From: Marinifaba aquimaris
Lineage (GTDB): Bacteria > Pseudomonadota > Gammaproteobacteria > Enterobacterales > Alteromonadaceae
Direction of reading: 5' to 3'
Assembly (NCBI RefSeq): GCF_013328345.1
Contig: NZ_JABULX010000007.1
Coordinates: 1 to 64,000, forward strand
DNA: 64,000 nucleotides
Made by a program: the position numbers and the translations under genes. Shown here piece by piece: positions 46,680 through 55,761 of this stretch. A model generated the notes under the pieces. It saw only the letters and a program-made list of their open reading frames with translations, was not told the origin of the DNA and did no database searches. The first letter of the stretch is position 1, and each line of letters starts with the position of its first letter.

Positions 46680-48797
46680 CTAGGATTTCAGTCGCCAGAC
46701 TGTCAGATGGCTTTTTTGCACTGATAAACATCGTGCATTAGTACCTTGTGATTGCAATAACTCTTCTTGGGTGACTAAGTCAAAGTGCGTACTCAAGATA
46801 CTTTGTAAAGCATCAAACCCTGTTAGATTCTCACCATTAACCTTAATACCACCCAACCATTTCGCTTTTTCAGTTGCGCTTTCATCCCATTGATAAGCGG
46901 AATTAAGAACCAAATAGCCTTGTGGGTTTAATCGTTGCTGTATTGCTGATAAACACAATCTAGGGTCGTAAAGGTGCTCAAGTAAGCTATCGGCATAAAT
47001 TAAATCATAACCGGTAAACTGAGGCTTTAAGTTATGCGCATCTCCCTGATAAAACCCTACCTTATCTGCCAAAGACGTGAATTTAAGTTTGGCTAAGTTA
47101 ACCTCGTGATAATCGAGGATTTCACCTTCAATCGATGTCGCAAATCTAACTGTTTGTTGCTCCTTGATAGCTAACGCATGTTGAATATGTCTTGCGGTAA
47201 AATCGATACCATCAACATGTTCAAAATATTTGGCTAATTCAAATGTGCCTCGCCCGACACCACAGCCTAAATCAAGAGCACGTGTTGCTTGAGGTTTAAC
47301 ACGTTTTAAAATATGTTCGACCCGCTTTGCTAACGGTTTTAACTCAGCAATATTCAAACCGCTGGAGAGGTACTGATCTTGTAGTTGATTGGCAATATCC
47401 GCTTGCGTCTCACAAATCACTACAGGCTCTACTGGTAGCTCTGAGGTTTGACTGCGGATGTAACGAAAACCTGCGTGTTGAAAAAAGTGGCGCCTAAATG
47501 CGTAACGCGAATCTCGCTGTGCTTCATTACCCGTTGAAATCCAAGAGCCACCTTTGATGAGGTTGTGTTTACCATCAAAAGTTGGTGTCGAGAAATCGTC
47601 GTATAAGGGGTGCACCTTAAAACCGTCAAAACCATCGATTGGTGTCTCTGTCCATTGCCAAACATTACCTATCACATCAAAAAGACCATCGACCTGAAAG
47701 CGATTGACCGGACACGAAGAGGCAAAAAACTCTAAGTTAATATTACCCGGCGCCTCATTCCAGTTAGCTAACTCAAGTGGCTGAATATCTCTTAACAACT
47801 GCCACTCAGCTTCAGTTGGCAGTCTAATAAATTCGCCAGTTGTCTGTGCAAGCCAATTGCAAAAAGCTTTAGCTTCGAGGTAATTTACCTCTACGGGCCA
47901 ATTAAGCGGTAAAGGCATTTCGGAAGTTAAATTACGTTGCCAATACTGTCCATTACGCTTTGACCAAAACCTTGGCATATTTGGCTGTTGTGATTTAAGC
48001 CAAGCTTGACCTTCTTCTGTCCAGTATTGCGGTTTTTGATAACCTCCAGCTTCAACAAAACTCAAGAACTCTTGGTTAGACACTAAATATTGGCTCGCTT
48101 CAAAATCAGCGACATCCATTGATTTTTGGCCGTATTCGTTGTCCCACCCGTAGGTGGCATTAGCCTGAGGTTTACCCTGTTGTAAGGTTTTTCCGGTAAT
48201 CGCCACAAAGCTATTTTTAGGTGCTGGCGCACTGTCTTGGCAAGCTTGCCAACCAGCTTGCTCAGTAATATCGGATGTATCCAACATACGGATTATGACA
48301 GATGAGGTCTCGAGGTGAATGCGCTCATGCTCAATCCCCATCAAGATAATCCAAGCCAATGAATCTTGCTGAATAGGCAATAAAAGCGGCATGTCATCAA
48401 TAATTTGATTGATCAGTTTATAAACCTTATCGCGATAGGCCCTAACAGCGTCAACTGCTGGCCAATCATAATTTTTACTATCAAGATCATCCCAAGACAT
48501 TTCATCCACCCCAACAGCACAAATTGCTTCAAGGTGTGGGTCGATTCTTTTATCGATATATTTACCCAATATCAATTTATTGATAAAAAATGTCGCGGTA
48601 TGGCCAAAGTAAAAAATAAGTGGGTGGCGTAAACGTTCGGCTTTTTTATAAAACGCGTCATCATTATTGATATTGCTAAATAGCGATTGATATTGAGTCC
48701 ATGAGTTATGGAAATAAGCTTTGATTTGCTGGCGTTTCTGCTCAATTGATTCACCCGTTAATAGGGGTGGTTTTAATGTTGGCTCAAAATATTCCAT
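46680..48797 (-). CDS. ovoA: 5-histidylcysteine sulfoxide synthase OvoA with methyltransferase domain
   Basis: This 705-residue iron enzyme joins cysteine to the imidazole of histidine, the first step of ovothiol A synthesis, and has a fused SAM methyltransferase. A DinB-like N-terminal domain holds the iron-ligand region HERIHLE (H157, H161), with an upstream FGHTATFF helix. The formylglycine-generating-like sulfatase-modifying domain (about 205-445) contains GNVWQWTETP and GGSWISTGNEAQRD. The C-terminal methyltransferase has DLGCGVGRG. It is translated 7 bases after a glutamine-synthetase-like gene. No separate C-S lyase (OvoB) gene is in the window. Confidence 0.93.
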   Translation of the reverse strand: MEYFEPTLKPPLLTGESIEQKRQQIKAYFHNSWTQYQSLFSNINNDDAFYKKAERLRHPLIFYFGHTATFFINKLILGKYIDKRIDPHLEAICAVGVDEMSWDDLDSKNYDWPAVDAVRAYRDKVYKLINQIIDDMPLLLPIQQDSLAWIILMGIEHERIHLETSSVIIRMLDTSDITEQAGWQACQDSAPAPKNSFVAITGKTLQQGKPQANATYGWDNEYGQKSMDVADFEASQYLVSNQEFLSFVEAGGYQKPQYWTEEGQAWLKSQQPNMPRFWSKRNGQYWQRNLTSEMPLPLNWPVEVNYLEAKAFCNWLAQTTGEFIRLPTEAEWQLLRDIQPLELANWNEAPGNINLEFFASSCPVNRFQVDGLFDVIGNVWQWTETPIDGFDGFKVHPLYDDFSTPTFDGKHNLIKGGSWISTGNEAQRDSRYAFRRHFFQHAGFRYIRSQTSELPVEPVVICETQADIANQLQDQYLSSGLNIAELKPLAKRVEHILKRVKPQATRALDLGCGVGRGTFELAKYFEHVDGIDFTARHIQHALAIKEQQTVRFATSIEGEILDYHEVNLAKLKFTSLADKVGFYQGDAHNLKPQFTGYDLIYADSLLEHLYDPRLCLSAIQQRLNPQGYLVLNSAYQWDESATEKAKWLGGIKVNGENLTGFDALQSILSTHFDLVTQEELLQSQGTNARCLSVQKSHLTVWRLKS

Positions 48798-48804
48798 GTC
48801 TAAT

Positions 48805-49941
48805 CTATATAATTATGTTTTTTTGATACTGAGCTAATACGGCTGACTTTAGCTTTTCGCCTAGTTGTAAATGCGCTTTATTGTGTTCAACTTGGCTTAC
48901 AAGTTGATGAATGGACTCAACAAGCCAAACATCACTTGCAAATAGGCTGATGGCACCTTTTTTTTCACCACTATCATTTAGGCTTGTGGGTAACAAGACA
49001 GGCGTAAACGCCTCATATTCAGGCTTAATACGCTTATCAAACTGACCTAAGTGGTTGATAAATGGCTTAATTGCATTCACTACATTGGCTAAAGCATAGA
49101 CCATATTAAGAAAAGGGTTATATAAATGGCTCGATGCCCCTAACCTATGCTCTATGCGTGCTGTTTTCTGCCAAGCGAACTCACTGAGCAACACATTTCC
49201 GTTGCAATCGGCCAATAGCGCCTTTTCTCCAAGCACTTGATTGTGCTTACCTAGCTGTCGATATAAAGCCACACTCCCTTGATGACCGCCGGAAATATCA
49301 TTCGGGGAACTCAACTCTGATTCCAAATCAAAATCAGATTTTAAATTAAGGCGTTTAAACGCATCCTCTTCGGGTAGGTACAACAAACAATTATTCAGAC
49401 TTGTTGATAATAAACAGTGCTGTAAATATTCGCCCAATTCGGTTTCGGCGACTAAATTGTTATTGTGTTTATCCCAAACGCTAATATTAATTTGTACAGC
49501 ATTAGGAATATGCACTGCCTGCTTTTGCGGTGCAAAAATATCTTTAGTTCCCGCGGCCATACGCACTGAATCGGCCGACCAAAGCACAGGCTGGTAATAA
49601 ACTTTAGCTATGCCTTGCTCGGCGAATAAATGAGGTAATAAAGTGAGGGTTTTAGCTAAATACTCGGCTTCTTCTAAAGGTGTTTGACCATTAAACAGTG
49701 ACACGTATTCCCACTGATTACGCCAGAACTCAGGTTTCAATTCACCAGCTATACCATGTTTTTTCAGTGCTGCATTCACCTTGGCATAATTTAAGCCGTG
49801 ATGCTGCATATCCGATTGACGCAGGGGGGCTGAAAAACCGCCTTCAAATTCGAAATGGATAGCCGCATTCAGCCCAATTTGTTTCAAATGCTGTTGATAA
49901 AGCGTAATGATCTGACGAGAAAGAAAAGTAATGCTATCCAT
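48805..49941 (-). CDS. Divergent glutamine-synthetase-fold protein linked to ovoA
   Basis: This protein of about 378 residues is not a family I can name with certainty. Segments line up in order with glutamine synthetase: FEFEGGF (30-36, like the metal-binding EPEFF), NQWEYV then PLEEAEYL (75-95, like GQWE and the helix after it), QINISVWDKHNNNLV (150-164, like the HVHxSLWD region but without the histidine), AFKRL (194-198, like SYKRL), GSVALYR (222-228) and RIEHRL followed by NPFLNM (262-280, like RIExR...NPYLA). LLPTSL ends the core. The start at ATG 49941 is uncertain; GTG 49947 is possible. It lies 7 bases upstream of ovoA, so a role in ovothiol metabolism is inferred. Confidence 0.6.
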   Translation of the reverse strand: MDSITFLSRQIITLYQQHLKQIGLNAAIHFEFEGGFSAPLRQSDMQHHGLNYAKVNAALKKHGIAGELKPEFWRNQWEYVSLFNGQTPLEEAEYLAKTLTLLPHLFAEQGIAKVYYQPVLWSADSVRMAAGTKDIFAPQKQAVHIPNAVQINISVWDKHNNNLVAETELGEYLQHCLLSTSLNNCLLYLPEEDAFKRLNLKSDFDLESELSSPNDISGGHQGSVALYRQLGKHNQVLGEKALLADCNGNVLLSEFAWQKTARIEHRLGASSHLYNPFLNMVYALANVVNAIKPFINHLGQFDKRIKPEYEAFTPVLLPTSLNDSGEKKGAISLFASDVWLVESIHQLVSQVEHNKAHLQLGEKLKSAVLAQYQKNIII

Positions 49942-50055
49942 TTGCACTGTATTTATATAAACCAGACAATAAATACGATAGCGGATAACATTTAGATTGG
50001 CTAATAGATTGTTTTTAAAGATTTATTGCGTATCAAGTGAAATACCAGTCAAACA

Positions 50056-50095
50056 TAAAAAAATCCCCGCTAATTGCTTAGCGGGGATTTTTTAT
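50056..50095 (-). terminator. acnB terminator
   Basis: A 13-pair stem AAATCCCCGCTAA/TTAGCGGGGATTT (50061-50073 with 50078-50090) with a TTGC loop is flanked by A- and T-runs. It lies about 50 bases beyond the acnB stop on the minus strand. Confidence 0.95.
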
Positions 50096-50143
50096 ATTCA
50101 AACAGTGAGCTTAAAGTTTTTAGCTCACATTCAGCACTGTCGA

Positions 50144-52942
50144 CTATACGCGTTGTACTGGGATGAACTTAGTTGTCATCTCTTCTTTTGGTGGCTCAAA
50201 GCGAGTTAAGTCAATACCTTCAACTGCAGCTTGGTACTCATCCATAGTTGGGAAACGACCCAAGATAGTTGAAAGAACAACAAGAGGTGTTGAACCTAAT
50301 AAAGACTCACCTTTCTTCTCAGCACTATCAGCAACAACACGGCCTTGAAATAGACGAGTTGAAGTTGCGATTACAGTGTCACCTGGTTCTGCTTTTTCTT
50401 GGTTACCCATGCATAAGTTACAGCCTGGGCGCTCTAGGTATAAGATGTTTTCGTAAGTCTTACGCGCTTCACCTTTAGGGTTATTGTCGTCGAATACGAA
50501 ACCAGAGTACTTAGCTAAGATATCCCAATCGCCTTCTGCTTTTAACTCATCAACGATGTTATACGTTGGTGGAGCTACAACTAATGGCGCTTTGAACTCG
50601 ATAGCACCGTTTTGCTTTTCAAGGTTACGGAACATTTGAGCGATAATTTGCATGTCACCTTTGTGAACCATACAAGAACCAACGAAACCTAAGTCAACTG
50701 GCTTACCATCGTAGTAAGAAACAGGACGGATAACATCGTGCGTGTAACGCTTAGATACGTCTTCGTTGTTTACATCCGGGTCAGCAATCATAGGCTCTAC
50801 AATTGAATCTAGATCGATTTCAACTTCAGCGTAGTACTTAGCGTTGTCATCTGGTGCTAATGCTGGTTGCTCACCAGACTTGATGCCCTCGATGCGCTCA
50901 TCTGCTAACTTGATTAAACCAGCTAACATACCCGCTTCGTTATCCATACCCTTGTCGATCATGATTTGGATACGAGATTTCGCTAATTCGATAGACTCAA
51001 TCAATGTCTCGTTATTAGAGATACAGATTGACGCTTTCGCTTTCATTTCTGCAGACCAGTCTGTGAATGTGAATGCTTGGTCAGCTAATAATGTACCGAT
51101 ATGAACTTCGATGATACGGCCTTGGAATACGTTCTCACCGTCAAATTGCTTAAGCATTTGCGCTTGAGTTGCGTGAACGATGTCACGGAAGTCCATGTGG
51201 CCAGCCATGTTACCTTTAAATGTAACTTTAACTGACTCAGGAATTGGCATCGCAGATTCACCTGTCGCAAGAGCGATTGCAACCGTACCTGAATCGGCAC
51301 CGAATGCTACCCCTTTAGACATACGTGTATGCGAGTCACCACCGATAATAATTGCACGGTCATCAACTGTGATGTCATTCAATACTTTGTGAATAACGTC
51401 GGTCATTGAGTGGTATACGCCTTTCGGGTCACGAGCTGTGATCACACCAAACGCGTTCATGAATGCCATTAACTTAGGCGTGTTTGCTTTTGCTTTGTTA
51501 TCCCATACAGAAGCGGTGTGACAACCTGATTGGAATGCACCATCAACAGAAGGAGAAATAGTAGAAGCAGCCATCGCTTCTAATTCCTGACATGTCATAG
51601 GACCTGTCGTATCTTGAGAACCAACGATGTTAACTTTAACACGAACGTCAGAACCAGCATGTAAAGGCGCATCTGAAGCAACACCTACAGCGTTACGGTT
51701 GAAGATTTTCTCAACAGCCGTTAAACCTTGGCCTTCATGAGAAACTTCTTTCGCTAGTGCGTAAACAGCCGGCGCTTCAACACCTAATGTTTCAGCAGCG
51801 AATGTTTGGATTTTCTTACCAAAAGTCACGGCGTAAGAACCGCCAGCACGCATAGATTCAACTTTTTGCGGCGTGAATGCTGAAGAAACATCAACTAACT
51901 CAGTATCGCCGTTGTAAAGCTTCTTAGCTTTAGTGTCGATAGTTAAGCATGTGCCAGTTGCAACTGAGAATGCTTCTTCTAGTACTGGGTCGCCATTAGC
52001 GTCAGTTACTGTGTTGCCGTCTGCGTCTACTTTCTTAACCCAGTTTTTAAGGTCAAGACCGATACCACCAGTTACGTCAACTGTTGTTAAGAAGATTGGT
52101 GCAATACCGTTAGTACCAGCAACAACTGGTGCGATGTTAACAAATGGAACGTATGGAGAAGCTTGTTCACCTGCCCAAAGAGCAACGTTGTTAACACCAG
52201 ACATACGAGATGAACCAACACCCATAGTGCCTTTTTCAGCCACTAACATGACTTTCTTGCCAGGGTGCTTCTCTTGAAGTGCAACGATTTCTTGTTGTGC
52301 TTCTGGAGTGATCATACATTGGCCGTGTAACTCACGGTCAGCACGAGAGTGAGACTGGTGACCAGGCGATAATAAGTCAGTAGAGATATCACCTACACCT
52401 GCGATGTAAGTAACCACTTCTACTTTTTCTTGTACGTCTGGGAGCTTAGTGAAGAACTCAGCTTTCGCGTAGCTTTCTAAAATTTCTTTAGATACTGGGC
52501 AGCCTTTTTCGAATGCCGCTTTTAAGCGAGCTAAGTCAGCATCGTATAAGAATACTTGAGTTTTAAGAACATCTGCCGCTTGTTTTGCGATTGCAGCTTC
52601 AGTGCCTTCGATTACTAAATCAAGTAATACTTCGATTGAAGGACCACCTTTCATGTGAGAAAGCAATTCAAATGCAAACTCAACTGAAATCTCAGCAACA
52701 GTTTCGTTACCTAAGATGATGTCTTTTAAGAAAGCCGCTTTTGCGCCTGCAGCACTCGTTGTACCTGGAAGCGTGTTGTAGATGAAGAACTTTAATGAAT
52801 CTTCACGGTGCTCATTAGCAGTGTCTTTGATTTGCTCGATGATTTCAGATAATAAATCTGCGCTATCAATTGGCTTAGGATTTAAACCAAGCTCCGCTTT
52901 ACGCGTCTCGATTTCAGCCAAGTAATCTTGATATAAACTCAT
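50144..52942 (-). CDS. acnB: Aconitate hydratase B
   Basis: This 932-residue enzyme isomerises citrate and isocitrate in the TCA cycle. The N-terminal HEAT-like domain that marks the B type (residues 1-160) is followed by the swivel domain and the catalytic domains. The 4Fe-4S ligands lie in the SGCHTAS segment and in GCNLCMGNQ. The length is somewhat above the E. coli protein (865) because of an extra stretch near the VDADGNTVTDANGDP region. It has its own terminator and about 250 bases of upstream sequence, so it is probably transcribed alone. Confidence 0.97.
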   Translation of the reverse strand: MSLYQDYLAEIETRKAELGLNPKPIDSADLLSEIIEQIKDTANEHREDSLKFFIYNTLPGTTSAAGAKAAFLKDIILGNETVAEISVEFAFELLSHMKGGPSIEVLLDLVIEGTEAAIAKQAADVLKTQVFLYDADLARLKAAFEKGCPVSKEILESYAKAEFFTKLPDVQEKVEVVTYIAGVGDISTDLLSPGHQSHSRADRELHGQCMITPEAQQEIVALQEKHPGKKVMLVAEKGTMGVGSSRMSGVNNVALWAGEQASPYVPFVNIAPVVAGTNGIAPIFLTTVDVTGGIGLDLKNWVKKVDADGNTVTDANGDPVLEEAFSVATGTCLTIDTKAKKLYNGDTELVDVSSAFTPQKVESMRAGGSYAVTFGKKIQTFAAETLGVEAPAVYALAKEVSHEGQGLTAVEKIFNRNAVGVASDAPLHAGSDVRVKVNIVGSQDTTGPMTCQELEAMAASTISPSVDGAFQSGCHTASVWDNKAKANTPKLMAFMNAFGVITARDPKGVYHSMTDVIHKVLNDITVDDRAIIIGGDSHTRMSKGVAFGADSGTVAIALATGESAMPIPESVKVTFKGNMAGHMDFRDIVHATQAQMLKQFDGENVFQGRIIEVHIGTLLADQAFTFTDWSAEMKAKASICISNNETLIESIELAKSRIQIMIDKGMDNEAGMLAGLIKLADERIEGIKSGEQPALAPDDNAKYYAEVEIDLDSIVEPMIADPDVNNEDVSKRYTHDVIRPVSYYDGKPVDLGFVGSCMVHKGDMQIIAQMFRNLEKQNGAIEFKAPLVVAPPTYNIVDELKAEGDWDILAKYSGFVFDDNNPKGEARKTYENILYLERPGCNLCMGNQEKAEPGDTVIATSTRLFQGRVVADSAEKKGESLLGSTPLVVLSTILGRFPTMDEYQAAVEGIDLTRFEPPKEEMTTKFIPVQRV

Positions 52943-53194
52943 GTAAATTTCTCCGGGCGAATAATTTAAATAGAATTCTAGTTTTGAGCCTAAAGGGGCT
53001 GTACACCTTGATAAACCTTATTTTCAAAGGAAAATCAAAGTAAAAAAGTGAAAAGAGTATAATGGATAAGTAAGGCTATTTCAGCCTTTGTACTGGCTCA
53101 GAGAGGAAAATTACAGTGATACTCGCCATAAATGTGGTTTATAGCGAGTTAGATATTTATAAATGAGAACTATTGTTATTAAGTCGTTGCTCGT

Positions 53195-53605
53195 TTAATC
53201 GGTAAAAGCCTGTTTTAATTCAGTTAATCGTTTTTGTAGCGCTTCTTCGTGATAAGGCTCATCAGCTAAATTTCCCCAAACAGGTGAAGGCCAGACAGGG
53301 TCATTTTTGTAGCGACCGATAACATGTACATGCAATTGACTAACAACATTACCAATAGCAGCCACATTCAATTTATCTGGTTGATAGAGGTCGTTTAAGA
53401 TATTTGAAGCTTGATTGACCTCAGCTAGAAGCTCAGTTTGTTGCTCAGCAGATAAGTCGATTAATTCAGTTGCTCCAGCTACTTTTGGTACCAAAATAAG
53501 CCAAGGTAACTTGCCATTATCAAGCAGTAACAGCTTGCTGAGCTTCAATTCACAGATTTCAAAACAATCAGCTTGTAAGCGGGTATCCAGTTCAAATTCA
53601 GTCAT
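53195..53605 (-). CDS. HIT-family hydrolase
   Basis: This is a 136-residue histidine-triad protein, a nucleotide phosphoramidase or hydrolase fold. The triad is LHVHVIGRY (QLHVHV), preceded by LPWLILVPKVAGATELIDL and followed by NDPVWPSPVWG, the form common in gammaproteobacterial HIT proteins. The natural substrate is not evident. It is a single gene between acnB and the disturbed region. Confidence 0.9.
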   Translation of the reverse strand: MTEFELDTRLQADCFEICELKLSKLLLLDNGKLPWLILVPKVAGATELIDLSAEQQTELLAEVNQASNILNDLYQPDKLNVAAIGNVVSQLHVHVIGRYKNDPVWPSPVWGNLADEPYHEEALQKRLTELKQAFTD

Positions 53606-53646
53606 GGTATTTATATAAAGCTTAAATAAGAAATCGTTATATTAAC

Positions 53647-54006
53647 TTAAAAGTCTATCAAAGCTTGTATTTTTTCAGAAGGAAATAAAGAACGGTACTC
53701 GTCATTCGATAATTTTTTTCCATTTATAACAACTAGCGGTCGCTCTAGACTTGTGATATCAAAAATAGCTCTCAACTCGGTTTGCAAATTAAAGGTTTGC
53801 TCGGAGCAACTGGTATGTGTGCAGCTTCCAACTGTACACCATGTAAACCAAGTTTCATTGAGCAAAGTCTTTTTCAAGCTATTTAAAGTTATCGAATAAT
53901 CACCTGGTATGAATAAAATAGCTTCATGCAGACCAATTTGGTTATCAGAATTAATTTTTAAATTCGAGTAACGCTGCCAATTAAGCTTTATTGGCGTTTT
54001 TCCCAA
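53647..54006 (-). CDS. Hypothetical protein, possibly a fragment
   Basis: This is an open frame of 119 residues with no recognised domain. It has an unusual cysteine cluster, CTVGSCTHTSC (about residues 57-67). No ATG is available near the 5' end; the frame opens only seven codons upstream of a TTG at 54006, with no good ribosome site. It overlaps the end of a 44-residue frame upstream (53988-54122). This arrangement suggests either a small coupled gene or a frameshifted remnant. Confidence 0.35.
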   Translation of the reverse strand: MGKTPIKLNWQRYSNLKINSDNQIGLHEAILFIPGDYSITLNSLKKTLLNETWFTWCTVGSCTHTSCSEQTFNLQTELRAIFDITSLERPLVVINGKKLSNDEYRSLFPSEKIQALIDF

Positions 54007-54122
54007 CGAATTCGAGAAGTGATATTTTCAGGACTAGCATCTGCAGTAGATATAGTAACCAAGTTGTAACCTCTTTTTACATGTATGATATCTGCAACAT
54101 CTAAACCACTTGTCAATATCAT
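53988..54122 (-). CDS. Very short hypothetical frame (44 residues)
   Basis: ATG 54122 opens a frame that contains VKRGYNLVTISTADASPEN and ends RIRWEKRQ. The composition looks like real coding sequence (no rare-codon runs, protein-like pattern), but no ribosome site is present and no family is recognised. It overlaps the following frame by 19 bases. It may be the 5' part of a gene broken near 53988-54006, or an independent small protein. Confidence 0.3.
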   Translation of the reverse strand: MILTSGLDVADIIHVKRGYNLVTISTADASPENITSRIRWEKRQ

Positions 54123-54149
54123 TGTTTACGCCAGGGAAAAATCATTTTT

Positions 54150-54695
54150 CTATGCATTACTTAATATCCAATCTAAATCAAATTTTCTGTCATACATTGC
54201 TTCGTATTTTGTTATAAAGCTTTCGCTTACCTGAAAAGGTAATTTTGTAGTCCTGTATAAATTTTGTATAAAATCGTCAACTTGCACTTTCAAAGCATCA
54301 GGCCTCAATTCAGTCAATTCAATATTTTGCCTTGAGCTTGTAGCTACATAAACTAAGTAATGCGACGATAATGTTGACGTACCACCAGTTCCTGTTGTTT
54401 GTAAAACCTCTGAACTCAAAATAATCTTATTCAATCCATTGTAATTATTCACTCTCTTCCATAAGTAGTTGCCGACAACAATTTTTACCTGATTTTTATT
54501 CAGGTAAACTTTGTAAGAGCTAATCATAAAACTAAAGCTTATAACTTCTAAAATCAGAAATAATACATGTAAATAAATTGGCCACTCTGCATGTGCGTAC
54601 TTAATATAGTTTCCTGTAGAAAAAATAAAAAAGAAACCACCAACTAAGCGAAATAAACCAGTGTAAACCCTATTGGTTATAATTATCTCATTCAT
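54150..54695 (-). CDS. Small membrane protein with two helices and a possible PH-like domain
   Basis: This is a 181-residue protein. Two hydrophobic helices (about residues 12-28 and 39-60) are followed by a beta-rich soluble part (VYLNKNQVKIVVGNYLWKR onward) that resembles bacterial PH-like domains of small membrane proteins. The last 40 residues are helical and charged. The function is unknown. It is more AT-rich than its core neighbours and sits in the disturbed stretch between the HIT gene and lpd. Confidence 0.55.
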   Translation of the reverse strand: MNEIIITNRVYTGLFRLVGGFFFIFSTGNYIKYAHAEWPIYLHVLFLILEVISFSFMISSYKVYLNKNQVKIVVGNYLWKRVNNYNGLNKIILSSEVLQTTGTGGTSTLSSHYLVYVATSSRQNIELTELRPDALKVQVDDFIQNLYRTTKLPFQVSESFITKYEAMYDRKFDLDWILSNA

Positions 54696-54905
54696 AATTA
54701 AAATACCTACTCAGCTTTTATTTCACCCTTAATATCAAAAATACCAAGAACTGAAGCTTTTACTTAAGATACTCCTTGCCGTTTGATAGGTCCCAAAGCA
54801 GCATTCATTGGTAGCCGATATTTTTAACTTCACCACGCCAATAGATTCAGCGCCCTTATACTGCAACTATTTGAACATCATATTTAATTTTGCTTTTGCT
54901 TGTAA

Positions 54906-55630
54906 GGTCGGTTTGAGCGTAACCTGATATTTTCTCACTTTGAAAACAAAAATTGTCATATACCTTTGATCGTTGCGGATAATATTTCAGTGAACGCTGA
55001 TGGAAAGGTCAGTTGCCATTTATTTTTGGGTACAAATTTGATGCTTGCTAAACAATTCAATAATGAGAGCTTTTTAATGCGACCAAAGCATTCATGCAAG
55101 AAGACAAAATAACCGTAAAAATTAACCCTCCAGAAAATAAAACATCAACTTTGTCTGATTTATATACCACAAAAGAACTTCGTCCAATGCAAAAACACCC
55201 AATACCAATCTATCGAGGAACAGAAAGTAACATTGAGGTACTAATTACTAATCATGGTATTGGTCATGACTTTCCTGGCGGAGCAATCGACCAGAGTGAA
55301 GCCTGGGTTGATTTTAGAGTTTATGACGCGAATAAAAAACTAATACACTCTAGTGGTCATCTAACTAAAAATCACGAGATATCGAAAGGAACTACAATTT
55401 ACAAAGAAATTCCTGTAGACAGAGAGGGTAAAGATGTATGGCGACATGATTTGTTTAATATGGTTGGAAAGGCCTACTTAAACACAATTCCATCTGGGGA
55501 TAAAGATTTTATTAACTATGCCTTTTATGTACCTGACTGGGCATCCTCTCCACTGACCATTAGCTCGGCATTGAAGTACAGGACATTAAACCCTAGATAT
55601 CTGAAGTGGGTAAATAAAAAAACCAAGTGA
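54906..55630 (+). pseudogene. Decayed C-terminal part of a multihaem cytochrome c-like protein
   Basis: From 55094 an open frame of 178 residues has the C-terminal signature of large multihaem cytochromes (NHGIGHDFPGGAIDQSEAW, then KEIPVDREGKDVWRHDLFN). It has no CxxCH motif and no signal. The homology continues upstream in another frame (54906-55070: a degenerate NKNCHIPL haem site, then DGKVSCHLFLGTNLMLAKQFNNESF). The two parts rejoin as NATKAFMQEDKITV if one base is restored in the T5 run at 55071-55075. The N-terminal bulk of the gene is missing. A frameshifted, truncated remnant is the best reading. Confidence 0.75.
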
Positions 55631-55712
55631 AGGAAAATCCGATCATAGATATATCAAAGGATACCATTTACGTTCCTTTAGTTAAGAGACTAAATGTACG
55701 AAATTAGCCCAT

Positions 55713-55740
55713 AAAAAAACCGCCAAATGGCGGTTTTTTT
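55713..55740. terminator. lpd terminator (possibly bidirectional)
   Basis: The stem AACCGCC/GGCGGTT extended by A- and T-runs, with an AAAT loop, lies 20 bases past the lpd stop on the minus strand. It could also end the plus-strand remnant. Confidence 0.94.
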
Positions 55741-55761
55741 AATACTTTACAAAAGAAGGAG

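Noticed and set aside
54720-54860. Minus-strand frame reading YKGAESIGVVKLKISATNEC
   Set aside because: It is about 45 codons with no start codon, ribosome site or recognised homology. It may be decay debris but cannot be supported.
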